Counted from the stretch's first letter, positions 25,768 through 37,291 are shown. The stretch is DNA of 64,000 nt from Nannocystis exedens (GCF_002343915.1 NZ_NETK01000001.1:1302001-1366000); one strand, 5' to 3'. The notes: a model not told the origin generated them from the sequence alone. A program made the numbers and translations.

Positions 25768-26751
25768 GTGTCCGCGCTGCTCCGGGGCCTCGCCGCGCTG
25801 CTGCTCGTGCTGCTCGCGCTGGCCGCGGCCGGGTGGTTCTACGCGCGGCCGTGGCTGGCCCCGCCGTCGGCCGCGCCCGAGCAGATCGCCGGCACGTGGA
25901 GCCGCGTCGAGGCGTGGGCCGCCGAGACGCGCCAGGCGAACGCGCCGATCGACGGGCTTTACGCCGCCCTGGAGCCGCTGCGGCGGGCCGGGGCGGGCGA
26001 CGAGGCGTGGGACCCGACGCGGCCGCCCGAGCCCGCCGCCGACCCGGCGACGCAGCAGGCCCTCGCCGCGCTGGCCGCGTGGGGCCAGGCCGGCGGGCTC
26101 GGCGACGAGCTCTGCATCGTCGACCCGGCCGACCTCTCGGCCGGGGCGCCGCGCACGGTCGAGATGTTCCGCCTGGCCCGCCTCGCCTTCCGCCACGGCC
26201 GCGACGACGCCGACCCCGCGTTCGCGGCGGCGCTGCGCCTCGGCGCCTACCTGCGCAGCCGCGGCCCGCTGCTCGCCGGCGCCGTCGGCTTCGCCATCGC
26301 CCACGACGCGCTGCAGGTCGCCGAGGCCCGCAACCTGCCCGCCGGCCCGGCCTTCATGGCCTTCGCCCCGCGCCGCGAGGAGGTCCTGCCGATCCTCGCG
26401 CGCGAGGCCGTGTGCTCGCTGCGGCTCGCCGAGGCCGCCCTGCGCAGCGGCGCCGGCCAGGCGAGCGACATCGCCGAGCCCGGCGTGGTCGCCCGCTGGT
26501 CGAGCGCGTGGGTCGGCCCCGAGCGCGAGCTGGCGATGGCCCGCTGGTACCTCGGCGAGCGCGTCGCCGCGGCCGCGGCCGCCGGCGACGACCTCACCGC
26601 CGTGGCCGCGACGCAGGCGCTGCCCGCCGAGACCGACGCGCTGCCGGCCAGCCTGCTGGTGCGCTCGCTGGCGGTCGACGGCGCCTCGGCGGTCGCCGAC
26701 ATGCAGGCCACCCTCGCCGCTTACGCCGCGCGCCTCGGCGCCCCGCCCTGA
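25768..26751 (+). CDS. Membrane-anchored protein of unknown function
   Basis: A 327-residue protein with an N-terminal uncleaved-looking helix (residues 4-25, LLRGLAALLLVLLALAAAGWFYA) followed by an Ala-rich, all-helical soluble region. A single-pass type II topology with the bulk in the periplasm is likely. No motif was recognised. GTG start at 25768. The stop codon overlaps the first base of a 14-bp-type array. Confidence 0.75.
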   Translation: MSALLRGLAALLLVLLALAAAGWFYARPWLAPPSAAPEQIAGTWSRVEAWAAETRQANAPIDGLYAALEPLRRAGAGDEAWDPTRPPEPAADPATQQALAALAAWGQAGGLGDELCIVDPADLSAGAPRTVEMFRLARLAFRHGRDDADPAFAAALRLGAYLRSRGPLLAGAVGFAIAHDALQVAEARNLPAGPAFMAFAPRREEVLPILAREAVCSLRLAEAALRSGAGQASDIAEPGVVARWSSAWVGPERELAMARWYLGERVAAAAAAGDDLTAVAATQALPAETDALPASLLVRSLAVDGASAVADMQATLAAYAARLGAPP

Positions 26752-26786
26752 ACTGTCCTGGGGGGCATGTCCCATCGGGCAGCCCC
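26751..26786. repeat. 14-bp-period array, 3 units, overlapping a stop codon
   Basis: Units AACTGTCC (26751), GCATGTCC (26765) and GCAGCCCC (26779). The first base is the last base of the preceding stop codon. It lies between convergent genes. Confidence 0.75.
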
Positions 26787-26794
26787 GCCCGCGC

Positions 26795-27526
26795 TCACCC
26801 GCGCGGCCGGACCGCGACGAACAGCGGCCCGAGCTCGGTCTCCCGCGCCTGCGCCTTGAAACCTGTCTCTTCGAGCATGCCCTGCCACTCGCCGCAGGTG
26901 AACAGCCCGTAGGTGTGGCGCTCGTGCTCGCACACCACCTCGTCGCCGTCGCGGAGCAGCAGCGCGAAGTCGACGGTGTAGGTCGAGTCGTCGGGGTCCG
27001 GGTCGAAGGTCCACTCGAGGTAGCGGAGGCCGCGCTCGCCGTCGTCGTCGCCGCCGTGGGCGGTGCCCGGGACGAAGGTCTCGCGGGTGCAGTCGGGCGC
27101 GAACACGGCCACGCCGCCGGGGCGCAGGTGGGCCAGCGCCGTCTGCATGACCGCGCGCAGGGCCTCGGCGCTGGTCATGTACATCACCGCGTCGTGGACC
27201 AGCACGGCGTCGAAGCTGCGGCCGAGCCGGAGCGTGCGCATGTCGCCGACCAGGTGCTCGCACTCGGGGTTGATCGTGCGCGACAGCGCCAGCATCGACG
27301 GCGACAGGTCGACCAGCGTGGCCGCGACGTCGCGCTTGTAGTGCGAGGCCATGTTGCCGCCGCCGGCGCCGAGCTCGAGCAGCGTCGCCAGCGGCCCCGA
27401 GCCGGCCTCGCGGATGATGCGGACCAGCTCGGCGGCCTCACTGGCGTAGTCGGCGGGGGCGGTCAGCAGGTGGAACCACGCGGCGCGCCGCGTGTAGAGC
27501 GGGGGCAGCTCGTCGTCGTCGTCCAT
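26795..27526 (-). CDS. Class I SAM-dependent methyltransferase
   Basis: A 243-residue Rossmann-fold methyltransferase. Motif I is LLELGAGGGNMASHY (about 50-64), the acidic loop of motif II is VDLSPSMLALSR, and motif IV reads FDAVLVHDAVMYM, followed by HLRPGGVAVF, all typical of class I small-molecule methyltransferases. The substrate is unknown. ATG at 27526 is taken; an in-frame GTG lies two codons upstream. At 26861-26882 the coding sequence matches a 14-bp repeat pair where it encodes the usual LEETGF element, so here the resemblance may be fortuitous. Confidence 0.9.
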   Translation of the reverse strand: MDDDDELPPLYTRRAAWFHLLTAPADYASEAAELVRIIREAGSGPLATLLELGAGGGNMASHYKRDVAATLVDLSPSMLALSRTINPECEHLVGDMRTLRLGRSFDAVLVHDAVMYMTSAEALRAVMQTALAHLRPGGVAVFAPDCTRETFVPGTAHGGDDDGERGLRYLEWTFDPDPDDSTYTVDFALLLRDGDEVVCEHERHTYGLFTCGEWQGMLEETGFKAQARETELGPLFVAVRPRG

Positions 27527-27560
27527 CGGCACCGCGATCCCGAGCTTAGGCCCCCGCGCC

Positions 27561-30278
<2,718 letters not shown>

Positions 30279-30473
30279 GAGCGGGCGGAAGATATCAAAT
30301 CGTCGCGTGGCATCTGCCGCGCGAAGGCGCGCGCTGGCTCACTTGTCCTCCCTTCCCCCCACGAACGCCGCTCGCCCGCCGAGCCCATGCACGGCCTTCG
30401 CGGCCCGCGCCGTGACCCTCGCGTCGCCGCGAGCCGCCGGCTGGCTGCTCGCGGGCGTGATAGCGTCGCCGCG

Positions 30474-30962
30474 ATGCACACATTCCACCTCCCTGCGGGC
30501 GCGGACAGGGCCGAGATCTACACCGAGCTGCTGGCGACCGCGCAGGCGCTCGTCGAGGGCGAGCCGGACCTGGTGGCCAACCTCGCCAACCTCGCCGCCT
30601 GCCTGAAGCAGCTGCCGGGCGTGTCGTGGGCGGGGTTTTACCGGCAGGTCGGCGACGACCTGGTCCTCGGGCCATTTCAGGGCAAGCTCGCGTGCACCCG
30701 GATCGGCCCCGGCAAGGGCGTGTGCGGCGCCGCGGCGGCCCGGCGCGAGGCGCTGGTGGTCCCCGCCGTCGACGCCTTCCCCGGCCACATCGCCTGCGAC
30801 GCCGACTCGCGCAGCGAGGTCGTGGTGCCGATCGTCCGCGGCGAGCGGTTGCTCGGCGTCATCGACCTCGACAGCGATCGCCCCGCCAACTTCGACGACC
30901 GCGACGCCGAGCACCTCACGCGCCTGGCCGCGCTGGTCGCCGGGCTGGCCTGGCCGGCTTGA
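30474..30962 (+). CDS. msrC: Free methionine-(R)-sulfoxide reductase (GAF domain)
   Basis: A 162-residue GAF-domain protein of the fRMsr family that reduces free Met-(R)-sulfoxide. The signature GPFQGKLACTRIGPGKGVCG carries the two conserved cysteines, and FPGHIACDADSRSEVVVP supplies the third. These Cys positions separate it from non-catalytic GAF domains. It probably protects the free methionine pool from oxidation. It is divergent from acnA (an oxidation-sensitive FeS enzyme) across about 195 bp; a shared oxidative-stress control is possible but no site was recognised. Confidence 0.94.
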   Translation: MHTFHLPAGADRAEIYTELLATAQALVEGEPDLVANLANLAACLKQLPGVSWAGFYRQVGDDLVLGPFQGKLACTRIGPGKGVCGAAAARREALVVPAVDAFPGHIACDADSRSEVVVPIVRGERLLGVIDLDSDRPANFDDRDAEHLTRLAALVAGLAWPA

Positions 30963-31002
30963 CCGCCGCCCCCCTGCACGCGACCCTGGAGGTCCTGTTC
31001 GC

Positions 31003-31839
31003 ATGATCATCGTCACGGGCACCAAGCGCTCCGGCACCTCGATGTGGATGCAGATCCTGATCGGCGCCGGCTTCTCGTACATCGGCGAGCAGTTCAGCGG
31101 CCGCTGGGAGCAGACCATCAAGGCCGCCAACCCCGACGGCTTCTACGAGTCGCACCTGCGCCGCGGCATCTACTACAAGACCAACCCGCACCCGAAGACC
31201 GGCGCCTACCTGTTCCCCGAGCAGGTCCAGCACCACGCGGTCAAGGTGTTCATCCCCGGCCTGGTCCGCAGCGACCGCGCCTTCGTCACCAAGGTCATCG
31301 CCACCGTCCGCGAGTGGCGCGAGTACGAGTCGTCGATCCGCCGGCTCTACGCGATGGAGGACGACGCCCGCCGCAAGGAGGGCAAGGACGACCTCGTGCC
31401 GCTGCGCATGCCCGGCGCGCTCGAGTGGTGGGCCGAGAATTTCGCCCTGGTCCGCGACATCGCCATCCGCCGCTACCCGGTCCACGTGCAGTCCTACGAG
31501 GGCCTGCTCGCCGAGCCGCAGCGGGTCGTGCGCGACGTCCTCAAGTGGATCGGCAAGGGCGACCCCGAGGCCGCGCTGGCCGCCGTCAAGCCCGAGCACC
31601 GCACGCAGCACCGCCCGCCGTCCGACAGCGTCGAGCCCGAGATCGCCGCGGTGTTCGACGAGTTCTACGCCGCCCTGCACGCCGGCAAGGGCCTGACCGC
31701 GCCGATGCTCGAGAAGCTGAACAAGACCAACGAGCTGGTGGCGCCGCGGATCGCCCAGTGGCAGCGCAAGCTCGCCGACGACGCCCGCCGCCGCCGCGCG
31801 ATCAAGGCCGAGCTCAAGGGCCAGCCGCCGCCGGACTGA
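31003..31839 (+). CDS. Sulfotransferase-like P-loop protein
   Basis: A 278-residue protein starting with a sulfotransferase-type 5'-phosphosulfate-binding loop, VTGTKRSGTSMWMQIL (residues 4-19), and a later VQSYEGLLAEPQRVVRDVLKWIG that matches the conserved C-terminal region of PAPS-dependent sulfotransferases. It lacks a signal peptide, so it would act in the cytosol. The acceptor is unknown. A highly basic helical tail (ARRRRAIKAELKG) ends the protein. It is 40 bp downstream of msrC on the same strand. Confidence 0.82.
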   Translation: MIIVTGTKRSGTSMWMQILIGAGFSYIGEQFSGRWEQTIKAANPDGFYESHLRRGIYYKTNPHPKTGAYLFPEQVQHHAVKVFIPGLVRSDRAFVTKVIATVREWREYESSIRRLYAMEDDARRKEGKDDLVPLRMPGALEWWAENFALVRDIAIRRYPVHVQSYEGLLAEPQRVVRDVLKWIGKGDPEAALAAVKPEHRTQHRPPSDSVEPEIAAVFDEFYAALHAGKGLTAPMLEKLNKTNELVAPRIAQWQRKLADDARRRRAIKAELKGQPPPD

Positions 31840-32285
31840 CGCCGGCTCGGGGCGCCGCGGGTGAGAGCGGCGGACTCGTCCGCGTGCGCGTGCATCGCCC
31901 CGCGCCGCTCTCGCGACCGCCACGAACGCCTCCACCTGCGACCCGGCACGCGTCGCCCCGCCTCGCCTGCGCGCGCCCGCATCGCCCCGCGCCGCTCTCG
32001 CGACCGCGACGAACGCCTCCACCTGCGACCCCGCACGCGTCGCCCCGCCTCGCCTGCACGCCCGCATCGCCCCGACCGCACTCGCGACCGCGAGGAACGC
32101 CTCCGCCTACGACCCCACACACACCGCACGCCACGTGGACGCGCCCGCATCGCGCCCGTCCATGCCGGGCTCGCGGTCGCGCGAGCGCTCGTGCCTCGCC
32201 TTCTCCTGACAGTCACGTCGCCGGCGCCCTCGCCGACCCCGCGGTCGCTCGACGAGCGCGCCTGCCCGTGCGACCCTCGCCGCGC
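31840..32285. repeat. ~87-bp minisatellite, 3 copies, in a gene-free gap
   Basis: 446 bp without a convincing gene. A block beginning GCATCGCCCCGCGCCGCTCT recurs at 31892, 31979 and (diverged) 32064, giving periods of 87 and 85 bp. Each copy includes GAACGCCTCC and CCTGCGACCC and a CGTCGCCCCGCCTCGCCTG segment. Short open frames here on both strands are repeats of Arg/Ala/Pro and are not taken as genes. Confidence 0.8.
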
Positions 32286-33518
32286 GTGACCGCGGTCGTC
32301 GTCGCCGTCTTCGCCTTCACCTACGTCCTGATCGCGGCCCGGCGCCTGCGCGTGCTCCCGATCGGTCGGCCCGCGGGCGCGCTGCTCGGCGCCTTCCTCA
32401 TGGTGGCGGTCGGCGCGTTGCGGCCGGCCGACAGCTACGCCGCGATCGACGGCGACACCATCCTGCTGCTGTTCGCGATGATGGCGCTGGTCGCCTACGT
32501 CGAGCGGGCCGGCTTCTTCGAGTGGGCGGCCGCCCGCGCGATCGCCCGCGCGCGCACCCCCGTCGGCCTGCTCGTCGCCGTCGCCGCGCTGGCCGGGGCC
32601 ATGAGCGCCCTGTTCGTCAACGACGCGGTGTGCGTGTTCTTGACCCCGCTCGTGGTCGTGGCTTGCCAAAAGGCCAGGTTGCCGCTCGGCCCCTATCTCA
32701 TCGCCACCGCCACCAGCGCCAACCTCGGCAGCGCCGCCACCCTCGTCGGCAACCCGCAGAACATGATCGTCGGCGGGCTCAGCGGCCTGTCGTTCGCCGG
32801 CTTCTCGGCCCTGGCCGCCCCCGCGGCCGCGCTCGCGCTCGCCATCAACATCGGCCTGCTCCTGCTCTACTACCGCCGCGACCTCGGCGGCGGCCCGCTC
32901 GCGCCTGTCCCTTCGACCAGCTTCGATCGCGCCCGCCTCGCGCGCGTGGTCGTCGTCGTCGTCGGGGTCGTCGTCGCCTTCTTCGCCGGCGCCCACCTCG
33001 GCTACGCCGCGCTCGGCGGGGTGGTCGCGCTGGTGCTGATCGAGCGCGAGGACCCGCAGGCGATCTTCGCCCGCGTCGACTGGACCTTGCTGGTGTTCTT
33101 CGCCGCGCTGTTCGTGGTCGTCGCCGGCCTCGAGACCACCGGCCTCGTCGACGCCGCCTGGGCCGCGCTCGGGCCCCGGCTCGGCCACGACGGCGTCGCC
33201 GGCGTGTCGGCGCTGTCGCTGCTCTACCTGCTCGGCTCGAACCTCGTCTCCAACGTGCCGATGGTGCTGCTGGCCGCGCCGCACGTGGCCGCCGACGGCT
33301 CGACCTTCGCCTGGGTGCTGCTCGGCTTCGTCACCACCGTCGCCGGCAACCTCACCCTCATCGGCTCGGTCGCCAACATCATCGTCGCCGAGAAGGCCGC
33401 CGGCGCCCACGAGCTCGGCTTCTTCGAGTACCTGCGCTTCGGCCTGGTCTCGACCGTCGTCGTCCTGCTGGTGTGCGTGCCGGCGCTGGTCGTGCTGGCG
33501 CGCGCGATCGGCACCTGA
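32286..33518 (+). CDS. Anion permease of the ArsB/NhaD (IT) superfamily
   Basis: A 410-residue polytopic membrane protein with about ten to eleven helices. Typical ion-transporter-superfamily motifs are LFVNDAVCVFLTPLVV in the first half and SNLVSNVPMVLLAAP in the second, the re-entrant signatures of arsenite/citrate/Na+-H+ type carriers; ATSANLGSAATLVGNPQNMIVG is the well-conserved SANxGxxxTxxGNPQN loop. It is a probable secondary anion exporter, substrate unknown. The GTG start at 32286 is uncertain by six codons. A pair of 14-bp-type units at 32903-32924 falls in a hydrophilic loop (PVPSTSFDR). Confidence 0.88.
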   Translation: MTAVVVAVFAFTYVLIAARRLRVLPIGRPAGALLGAFLMVAVGALRPADSYAAIDGDTILLLFAMMALVAYVERAGFFEWAAARAIARARTPVGLLVAVAALAGAMSALFVNDAVCVFLTPLVVVACQKARLPLGPYLIATATSANLGSAATLVGNPQNMIVGGLSGLSFAGFSALAAPAAALALAINIGLLLLYYRRDLGGGPLAPVPSTSFDRARLARVVVVVVGVVVAFFAGAHLGYAALGGVVALVLIEREDPQAIFARVDWTLLVFFAALFVVVAGLETTGLVDAAWAALGPRLGHDGVAGVSALSLLYLLGSNLVSNVPMVLLAAPHVAADGSTFAWVLLGFVTTVAGNLTLIGSVANIIVAEKAAGAHELGFFEYLRFGLVSTVVVLLVCVPALVVLARAIGT

Positions 33519-33667
33519 ACTTCGGGTCAGCTCGAAGCATTCCCCCGCCCCGCGGGCCCGGCGATCTCGCGGCGGAACGCAGTGAAGGGGGAGCCGTCGC
33601 GCAGGCTCGCGCCGCCGGCCGAAGGGCACCCCCTCGCGCCGCCGGCACGCGCGGGAAATTCAGGCCG

Positions 33668-33703
33668 GTGTGGGCGCCCGCCCGGGCGCCCACACGCATT
33701 TTT
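33668..33703 (+). terminator. Strong intrinsic terminator
   Basis: GTGTGGGCGCCCG (33668-33680) and CGGGCGCCCACAC (33683-33695) are perfect 13-bp complementary arms, followed by GCATTTTTCC. This is the only classical stem plus T-run found in the window. It lies between the permease and the MscS-like gene. Confidence 0.8.
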
Positions 33704-33797
33704 CCGCCTTTGCAGCGGGCATTCGGCCGTGATTGCGCCGGGGCGGCGAACCGACGAACCTTGGCACGGACTGTACCCCCTCGCACTCAGGAGACCC

Positions 33798-34613
33798 ATG
33801 CTCGTCGCAGCAGAATACCTCCCCGACGTCTCGGCCGTCATGCAGCAGTACGTGCTCCCGTTCCTGTGGAAGGCGGCCGGCGCGATCGTCCTCTGGATCG
33901 TCGGCGGGATCGTGATCTCGGGCGCCGGCCGGATCGTGCGCAGCGCCATGACGGCCCGCGGCATCGACCCGACGTTCAGCAACTACGTCAACTCGGCCCT
34001 CAGCGTCCTGCTGAAGATCGTCCTGCTGGTCGCCATCCTCGGCCTGTTCGGCGTCGAGTCGACGTCGTTCGCCGCCATCCTCGCCGCCGCCGGCGTCGCC
34101 ATCGGTATGGCCTGGTCGGGCCTCTTGGCCAACTTCGCCGCCGGCATCTTCCTCGTCGTCCTGCGCCCGTTCAAGGTCGGCGACGCCATCAGCGGCGCCG
34201 GCGTGACCGGCGACGTCCGCGAGATCGGCCTGTTCGCCACCACCATCGACACCGGCGACAACGTGCGGGTGTTCATCGGCAACAACAAGCTGTTCTCCGA
34301 CAACATCGTCAATTACTCGGCCAACCCGGCGCGCCGCCTCGACCTGCGGGCGCAACTCGCCCACGGCGTCGACCCCCACCAGATCGTCGCCGCCCTGGCC
34401 GCGCGGATCCAGAAGATCCCCAACGTCGCCCAGGCGCCGGCCCCGCAGATCGGCATCCTCGAGTTCAACGCCGCCGGCACCCTCCTCTACGTCCGGCCGT
34501 TCTGCAACAACCTCCACTTCGGCCAGGTCATCGACGACACCCAGCGGGCCATCGGCGAGGTCACCGGCGGCCTGCCGATCCCGGCCCCGCACCACGTCGA
34601 GCACCGCGCCTGA
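33798..34613 (+). CDS. Small-conductance mechanosensitive channel (MscS family)
   Basis: Encodes 271 residues: three transmembrane helices (about 20-45, 65-88 and the pore helix near 92-115, FAAILAAAGVAIGMAWSGLLANFAAGIFLVV), then the beta domain (PFKVGDAISGAGVTGDVREIGLFATTIDT ... GNNKLFSDNIVNYS) and a C-terminal alpha-beta domain. It should gate on membrane tension and release solutes on hypo-osmotic shock. AGGAG lies just before ATG 33798. It stands alone after a strong terminator. Confidence 0.94.
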   Translation: MLVAAEYLPDVSAVMQQYVLPFLWKAAGAIVLWIVGGIVISGAGRIVRSAMTARGIDPTFSNYVNSALSVLLKIVLLVAILGLFGVESTSFAAILAAAGVAIGMAWSGLLANFAAGIFLVVLRPFKVGDAISGAGVTGDVREIGLFATTIDTGDNVRVFIGNNKLFSDNIVNYSANPARRLDLRAQLAHGVDPHQIVAALAARIQKIPNVAQAPAPQIGILEFNAAGTLLYVRPFCNNLHFGQVIDDTQRAIGEVTGGLPIPAPHHVEHRA

Positions 34614-34673
34614 GCCCCGCGCCTGCGCGCCCGCACGACCGCGCCGACGGGCCTGGCCCGCCGGCGCTTTTGT

Positions 34674-34711
34674 TCATGTCCATCAGGACATGTCTCAAGC
34701 GCCAGCTTGAG
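34674..34711. repeat. 14-bp-period array with AAGCGCCAGCTT variant
   Basis: Units TCATGTCC (34674), ACATGTCT (34688) and CCAGCTTG (34702), exactly 14 bp apart. The last part forms a second stem CTCAAGC-GCCA-GCTTGAG. The same TCC/AAGCGCCAGCTT arrangement closes the array at 40038. It overlaps the last codons and the stop of the minus-strand membrane protein gene (34695). Confidence 0.8.
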
Positions 34712-35801
34712 TCCGGGCCCCGAGCTCGAGCGTGCGGGCCAGCTCGGGCCGGCGCACCTTCCAGATCCACCCGTCGTACAGGAAGTGCAGCCACGACGTC
34801 GCGGTGTAGTAGATCAGGTAGAGGTCGGTGCGGCGCTGCTCGTGGATCAGCCAGAACACCAGCAGGAGCCCGCCGGCCAGCGCCGGCACCGCCAGGCGGG
34901 CGTCCGCGAGCACCGCCGCCGCCGCGCCGCGGCGATCGCCGCGGCCGTACTTCTTCGTCCCGTAGTGGTGGACGAACGCCATGTACTCGACCGCGTGAGC
35001 TGTCCCGAAGCACAGGTAGCCGACCACCGGCCCGTGGACCAGGAACACCGCGAACAGCAGCAGCGTCGAGCCCATCATCGCCAGCCGCGGCGCCCGCTGG
35101 CCGGGGGTCGCCGGGGCCCGCAGCTCGTGCCGCAGCCAGCTCAGCAGCACCCACGCGAACGCGCCGATCACCGCGGCCAGCAGCGCCCACGCCCACCACG
35201 CCTCGGCCAGCGGCGCCAGCACGCGAGCGGCCTTGCGCGCGTTGACGTGACCCGCGAGCAATTGCGGCCGCAGCAGCGGCAGGGCCACCGCCACGCTCGC
35301 CGTCGCCAGCCAGATCAGCGCCCGGTCGCGCCGCGCCTGCTCGGGCCGCTCGGTGCCGCCGCCGAGCTTGCCGGCGTAGATCCGCAGGAGCCCGTAGCGC
35401 TGCTGCAGCGTGTGCCAGATGTTCCACGCCCCGGTCACGAACAGCGCGATCTGCCACGGAGACAGCTTGATGCCCGCCACCGTCGCCGGCGACAGGCTCG
35501 CGGTCGCCTTGGCGAGCGCCAGGATCGCGACGATCAGCGCCGGCGCCAGCCAGTACGCGCGGGCCCGCTGCGAGAACACCTCGCGGTCGCCGTACACGAC
35601 CACGAAGGTGTAGTGGCGATGCACGTAGCTGATCGCCAGCGCCGCCAGCACCGCGGCCGCCGTCGCCGCCTCGAGCTCGCCCTTCGTCAGCGGCGCGGCG
35701 CCGAACGCCTGCGCGCCGAGGCCGAGGCCGACGACCAGCCACAGGTAGAACGGCAGCCAGCCGAACGCCAGCGCGGCGACGTCCCACACGGGCCCGATCA
35801 T
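34695..35801 (-). CDS. Polytopic membrane protein of unknown function
   Basis: About 368 residues with some nine hydrophobic helices and His-rich loop motifs (SYVHRHYTFVVVYGDREVF, HAVEYMAFVHHYGTKKYG, IHEQRRTDLYLIYYTATSWLHFLYDGWIWK). The clustered histidines recall membrane oxidases or desaturases, but no complete His-box set was identified. The start is either ATG 35801 or an in-frame GTG at 35825; neither has a ribosome-binding site. The C-terminal codons and stop lie in a 14-bp-type array, so the array sets the end of the protein. A further unit pair (AGCTGTCC at 34998, ACAGGTAG at 35012) is in the coding sequence. Confidence 0.75.
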   Translation of the reverse strand: MIGPVWDVAALAFGWLPFYLWLVVGLGLGAQAFGAAPLTKGELEAATAAAVLAALAISYVHRHYTFVVVYGDREVFSQRARAYWLAPALIVAILALAKATASLSPATVAGIKLSPWQIALFVTGAWNIWHTLQQRYGLLRIYAGKLGGGTERPEQARRDRALIWLATASVAVALPLLRPQLLAGHVNARKAARVLAPLAEAWWAWALLAAVIGAFAWVLLSWLRHELRAPATPGQRAPRLAMMGSTLLLFAVFLVHGPVVGYLCFGTAHAVEYMAFVHHYGTKKYGRGDRRGAAAAVLADARLAVPALAGGLLLVFWLIHEQRRTDLYLIYYTATSWLHFLYDGWIWKVRRPELARTLELGARTQAGA

Positions 35802-35905
35802 CCACGTCGCGCGGGCTGGCGGCACGCGGCGACGATAGCAGCGCGCGCGCGGGCGCGGCAAGCGGCGCCCAGGGGGCCACGAGGCGCGCGCTCGCCACCA
35901 CGCGG

Positions 35906-36574
35906 TCACGGATACGACAGCTTCGTATAGAAGTCGCCGCGACCTTCGGGCGTGAGGTCGAACATCGCGAAGATCGGGCTGAGCGGGTCGAGCCCGCGGT
36001 GGTCCTGCCCGGGGTCGCCCTCGGTGTGCGCCATCTCGGTGCCCCAGAAGTGGCGGAGCGTCGCGCCCTCGCGGCGGAACACGTTGAGCATCGTCGTGTC
36101 GCCGTGGGCGTCCTTGCCGTGGTAGTCGCGGTTGTAGTGATTGCCGGCGGCCGACACCAGCCGCAGGTTCCGCCACCCGCGCTCGGCGGCGAACGCCGCC
36201 AGCCGCGTCGCCGGCGACTCGGCCACCACCACCAGCGAGAGGCGCTGGCGGATGTTCGGCTCGGCCGCGTTCAGCCCGTCGAGCAGCGGCGTGCACATGT
36301 TGCACGGCCGCTCGCGCTCCGGCCCGAACATGTAGCTGTAGATCGCCAGCGTGTCCTTGCCGGGCGCGAACAGCTGCGACAGCCGCACTTGCTTCGTCGC
36401 CCCGTCGACCGCGACCTCGAACACGTAGTCCTCCGGCACCGCGCCGCCCGGCGGCAGCGCCCGCCGCTCGCGCGCCACCGCCTCGGTGAGCCGCCGCAGC
36501 TCGATCTCCCGCGCCAGCAGGCGCTCGCGCGCCGCCCGGTACTCCGCCGATTCGTTGGGGAAGGTCAGACCCAT
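35906..36574 (-). CDS. DUF899 thioredoxin-like protein
   Basis: A 222-residue protein of the DUF899 group: an N-terminal helix with REIELRRLTEAVARERRALPPGG, then a thioredoxin-like core with DTLAIYSYMFGPERERPCNMCTPLLDGL (CxxC motif PCNMC), VVAESPATRLAAFAAERGW and LRHFWGTEM. Predicted to be a cytosolic or secreted redox-active fold; no enzymatic activity is established for the family. It precedes a repeat-rich gap and is divergent from the AhpD-like/ECF operon. Confidence 0.88.
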   Translation of the reverse strand: MGLTFPNESAEYRAARERLLAREIELRRLTEAVARERRALPPGGAVPEDYVFEVAVDGATKQVRLSQLFAPGKDTLAIYSYMFGPERERPCNMCTPLLDGLNAAEPNIRQRLSLVVVAESPATRLAAFAAERGWRNLRLVSAAGNHYNRDYHGKDAHGDTTMLNVFRREGATLRHFWGTEMAHTEGDPGQDHRGLDPLSPIFAMFDLTPEGRGDFYTKLSYP

Positions 36575-36655
36575 GGCGAAAACCTAGCACGCGGCGCCGC
36601 GCTCGCAAACGCCCGCTCGCTGCAGATCGGCGCGTAAGCCCGCTTACAAGTCTTG

Positions 36656-36745
36656 CACGACATGTCCTCGTGACTCGAAGGACATGTCTTGAGAGACAGA
36701 TGACTCGGCTGTCTTTCGAGACATGTCGCTCAAGACAGACGAGCC
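36656..36745. repeat. 14-bp-type array, 6 or more units with irregular spacing
   Basis: ACATGTCC (36660), ACATGTCT (36682), ACAGATGA (36696), a shortened GCTGTCT near 36708, ACATGTCG (36721) and ACAGACGA (36735). Most steps are 14 bp; the first is 22 bp. It is one of the longest arrays in the window and lies upstream of the AhpD-like operon promoter. Confidence 0.75.
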
Positions 36746-36806
36746 GGCGCCGCGCGCGCACACTCCGCAGTGCGCGCTCGCGCGCTTTTAAAATTATTTC
36801 GGCGCG

Positions 36807-36833
36807 TGTCACAACCCGGGCGGCTCGCTCGAC
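36807..36833 (+). promoter_or_regulatory. Probable ECF41-type promoter
   Basis: TGTCACA (36807-36813), a 16-bp spacer, then CGAC (36830-36833). The published ECF41 target motif is TGTCACA-N16-CGTC, so there is one mismatch. It lies 25 bp before the AhpD-like start codon, with an AT-rich tract (TTTTAAAATTATTT) immediately upstream. The downstream operon encodes an ECF41-like sigma factor, so this is probably its own autoregulated promoter. Confidence 0.7.
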
Positions 36834-36858
36834 ATCCCTGCGAAGGAAGCGAAACACC

Positions 36859-37290
36859 ATGAGCGACACCCAGCCCATCCAACTCGAGCAGCACCTCTCC
36901 GGCGTCATCAAATTCGCGGTCGACCTGGCCCGCGCGGTCGACACCCTCGGCCTCGATCGTACGATCTACCACCTCGTGCTCACCCGGGCCTCGCAGATCA
37001 ACGGCTGCGTCAAGTGCCTCGAGATGCACCTCCGCGAGGCGCGGGCGCACGGCGAGACCCAGGACCGGCTCGACCGCCTCGTCGTCTGGGAGCACGTCGG
37101 CGTCTTCAGCGAGCGCGAGAAGGCCGCCCTGGCGTGGACCGAGGCGCTCACCGTGCTCGACCGCAAGGCCGACTACGGCCCGCTGCGGGCCCGCCTGCGC
37201 CGGCACTTCAGCGACGAGCACATCGCCGCGCTGACGGCCACGGTCGGCATCATCAATTTCTTCAACCGCCTGCAGGTCTCGACCCACTGA
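36859..37290 (+). CDS. AhpD-like carboxymuconolactone-decarboxylase-family protein
   Basis: A 143-residue helical protein of the CMD/AhpD family with the redox motif INGCVKCLEMHLREAR (CxxC followed by His, residues about 48-56). Such proteins reduce peroxides through the CxxC pair. It has GAAGG upstream of ATG 36859. It is followed 1 bp later by an ECF41-type sigma factor; in that sigma group a CMD-family protein (the COE class) is the standard neighbour and target, so the pair is very likely a stress-response unit. Preceded by the probable ECF41 promoter. Confidence 0.92.
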   Translation: MSDTQPIQLEQHLSGVIKFAVDLARAVDTLGLDRTIYHLVLTRASQINGCVKCLEMHLREARAHGETQDRLDRLVVWEHVGVFSEREKAALAWTEALTVLDRKADYGPLRARLRRHFSDEHIAALTATVGIINFFNRLQVSTH

Positions 37291-37291
37291 C

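Noticed and set aside
26861..26890. 14-bp unit pair in the methyltransferase gene as an insertion
   Set aside because: It encodes the conserved LEETGF element of methyltransferases, so no extra residues are present; similarity may be chance.
30279..30473. Oxidative-stress operator between acnA and msrC
   Set aside because: No inverted repeat or known OxyR/SoxR-like site could be seen in the gap.
31840..32285. Open frames across the minisatellite
   Set aside because: Translations on both strands are tandem Arg/Ala/Pro repeats without a start signal or recognisable fold.
36656..36745. CRISPR-like repeat arrays
   Set aside because: The 14-bp units are too short, lack unique spacers of constant length and occur at many loci without cas genes.
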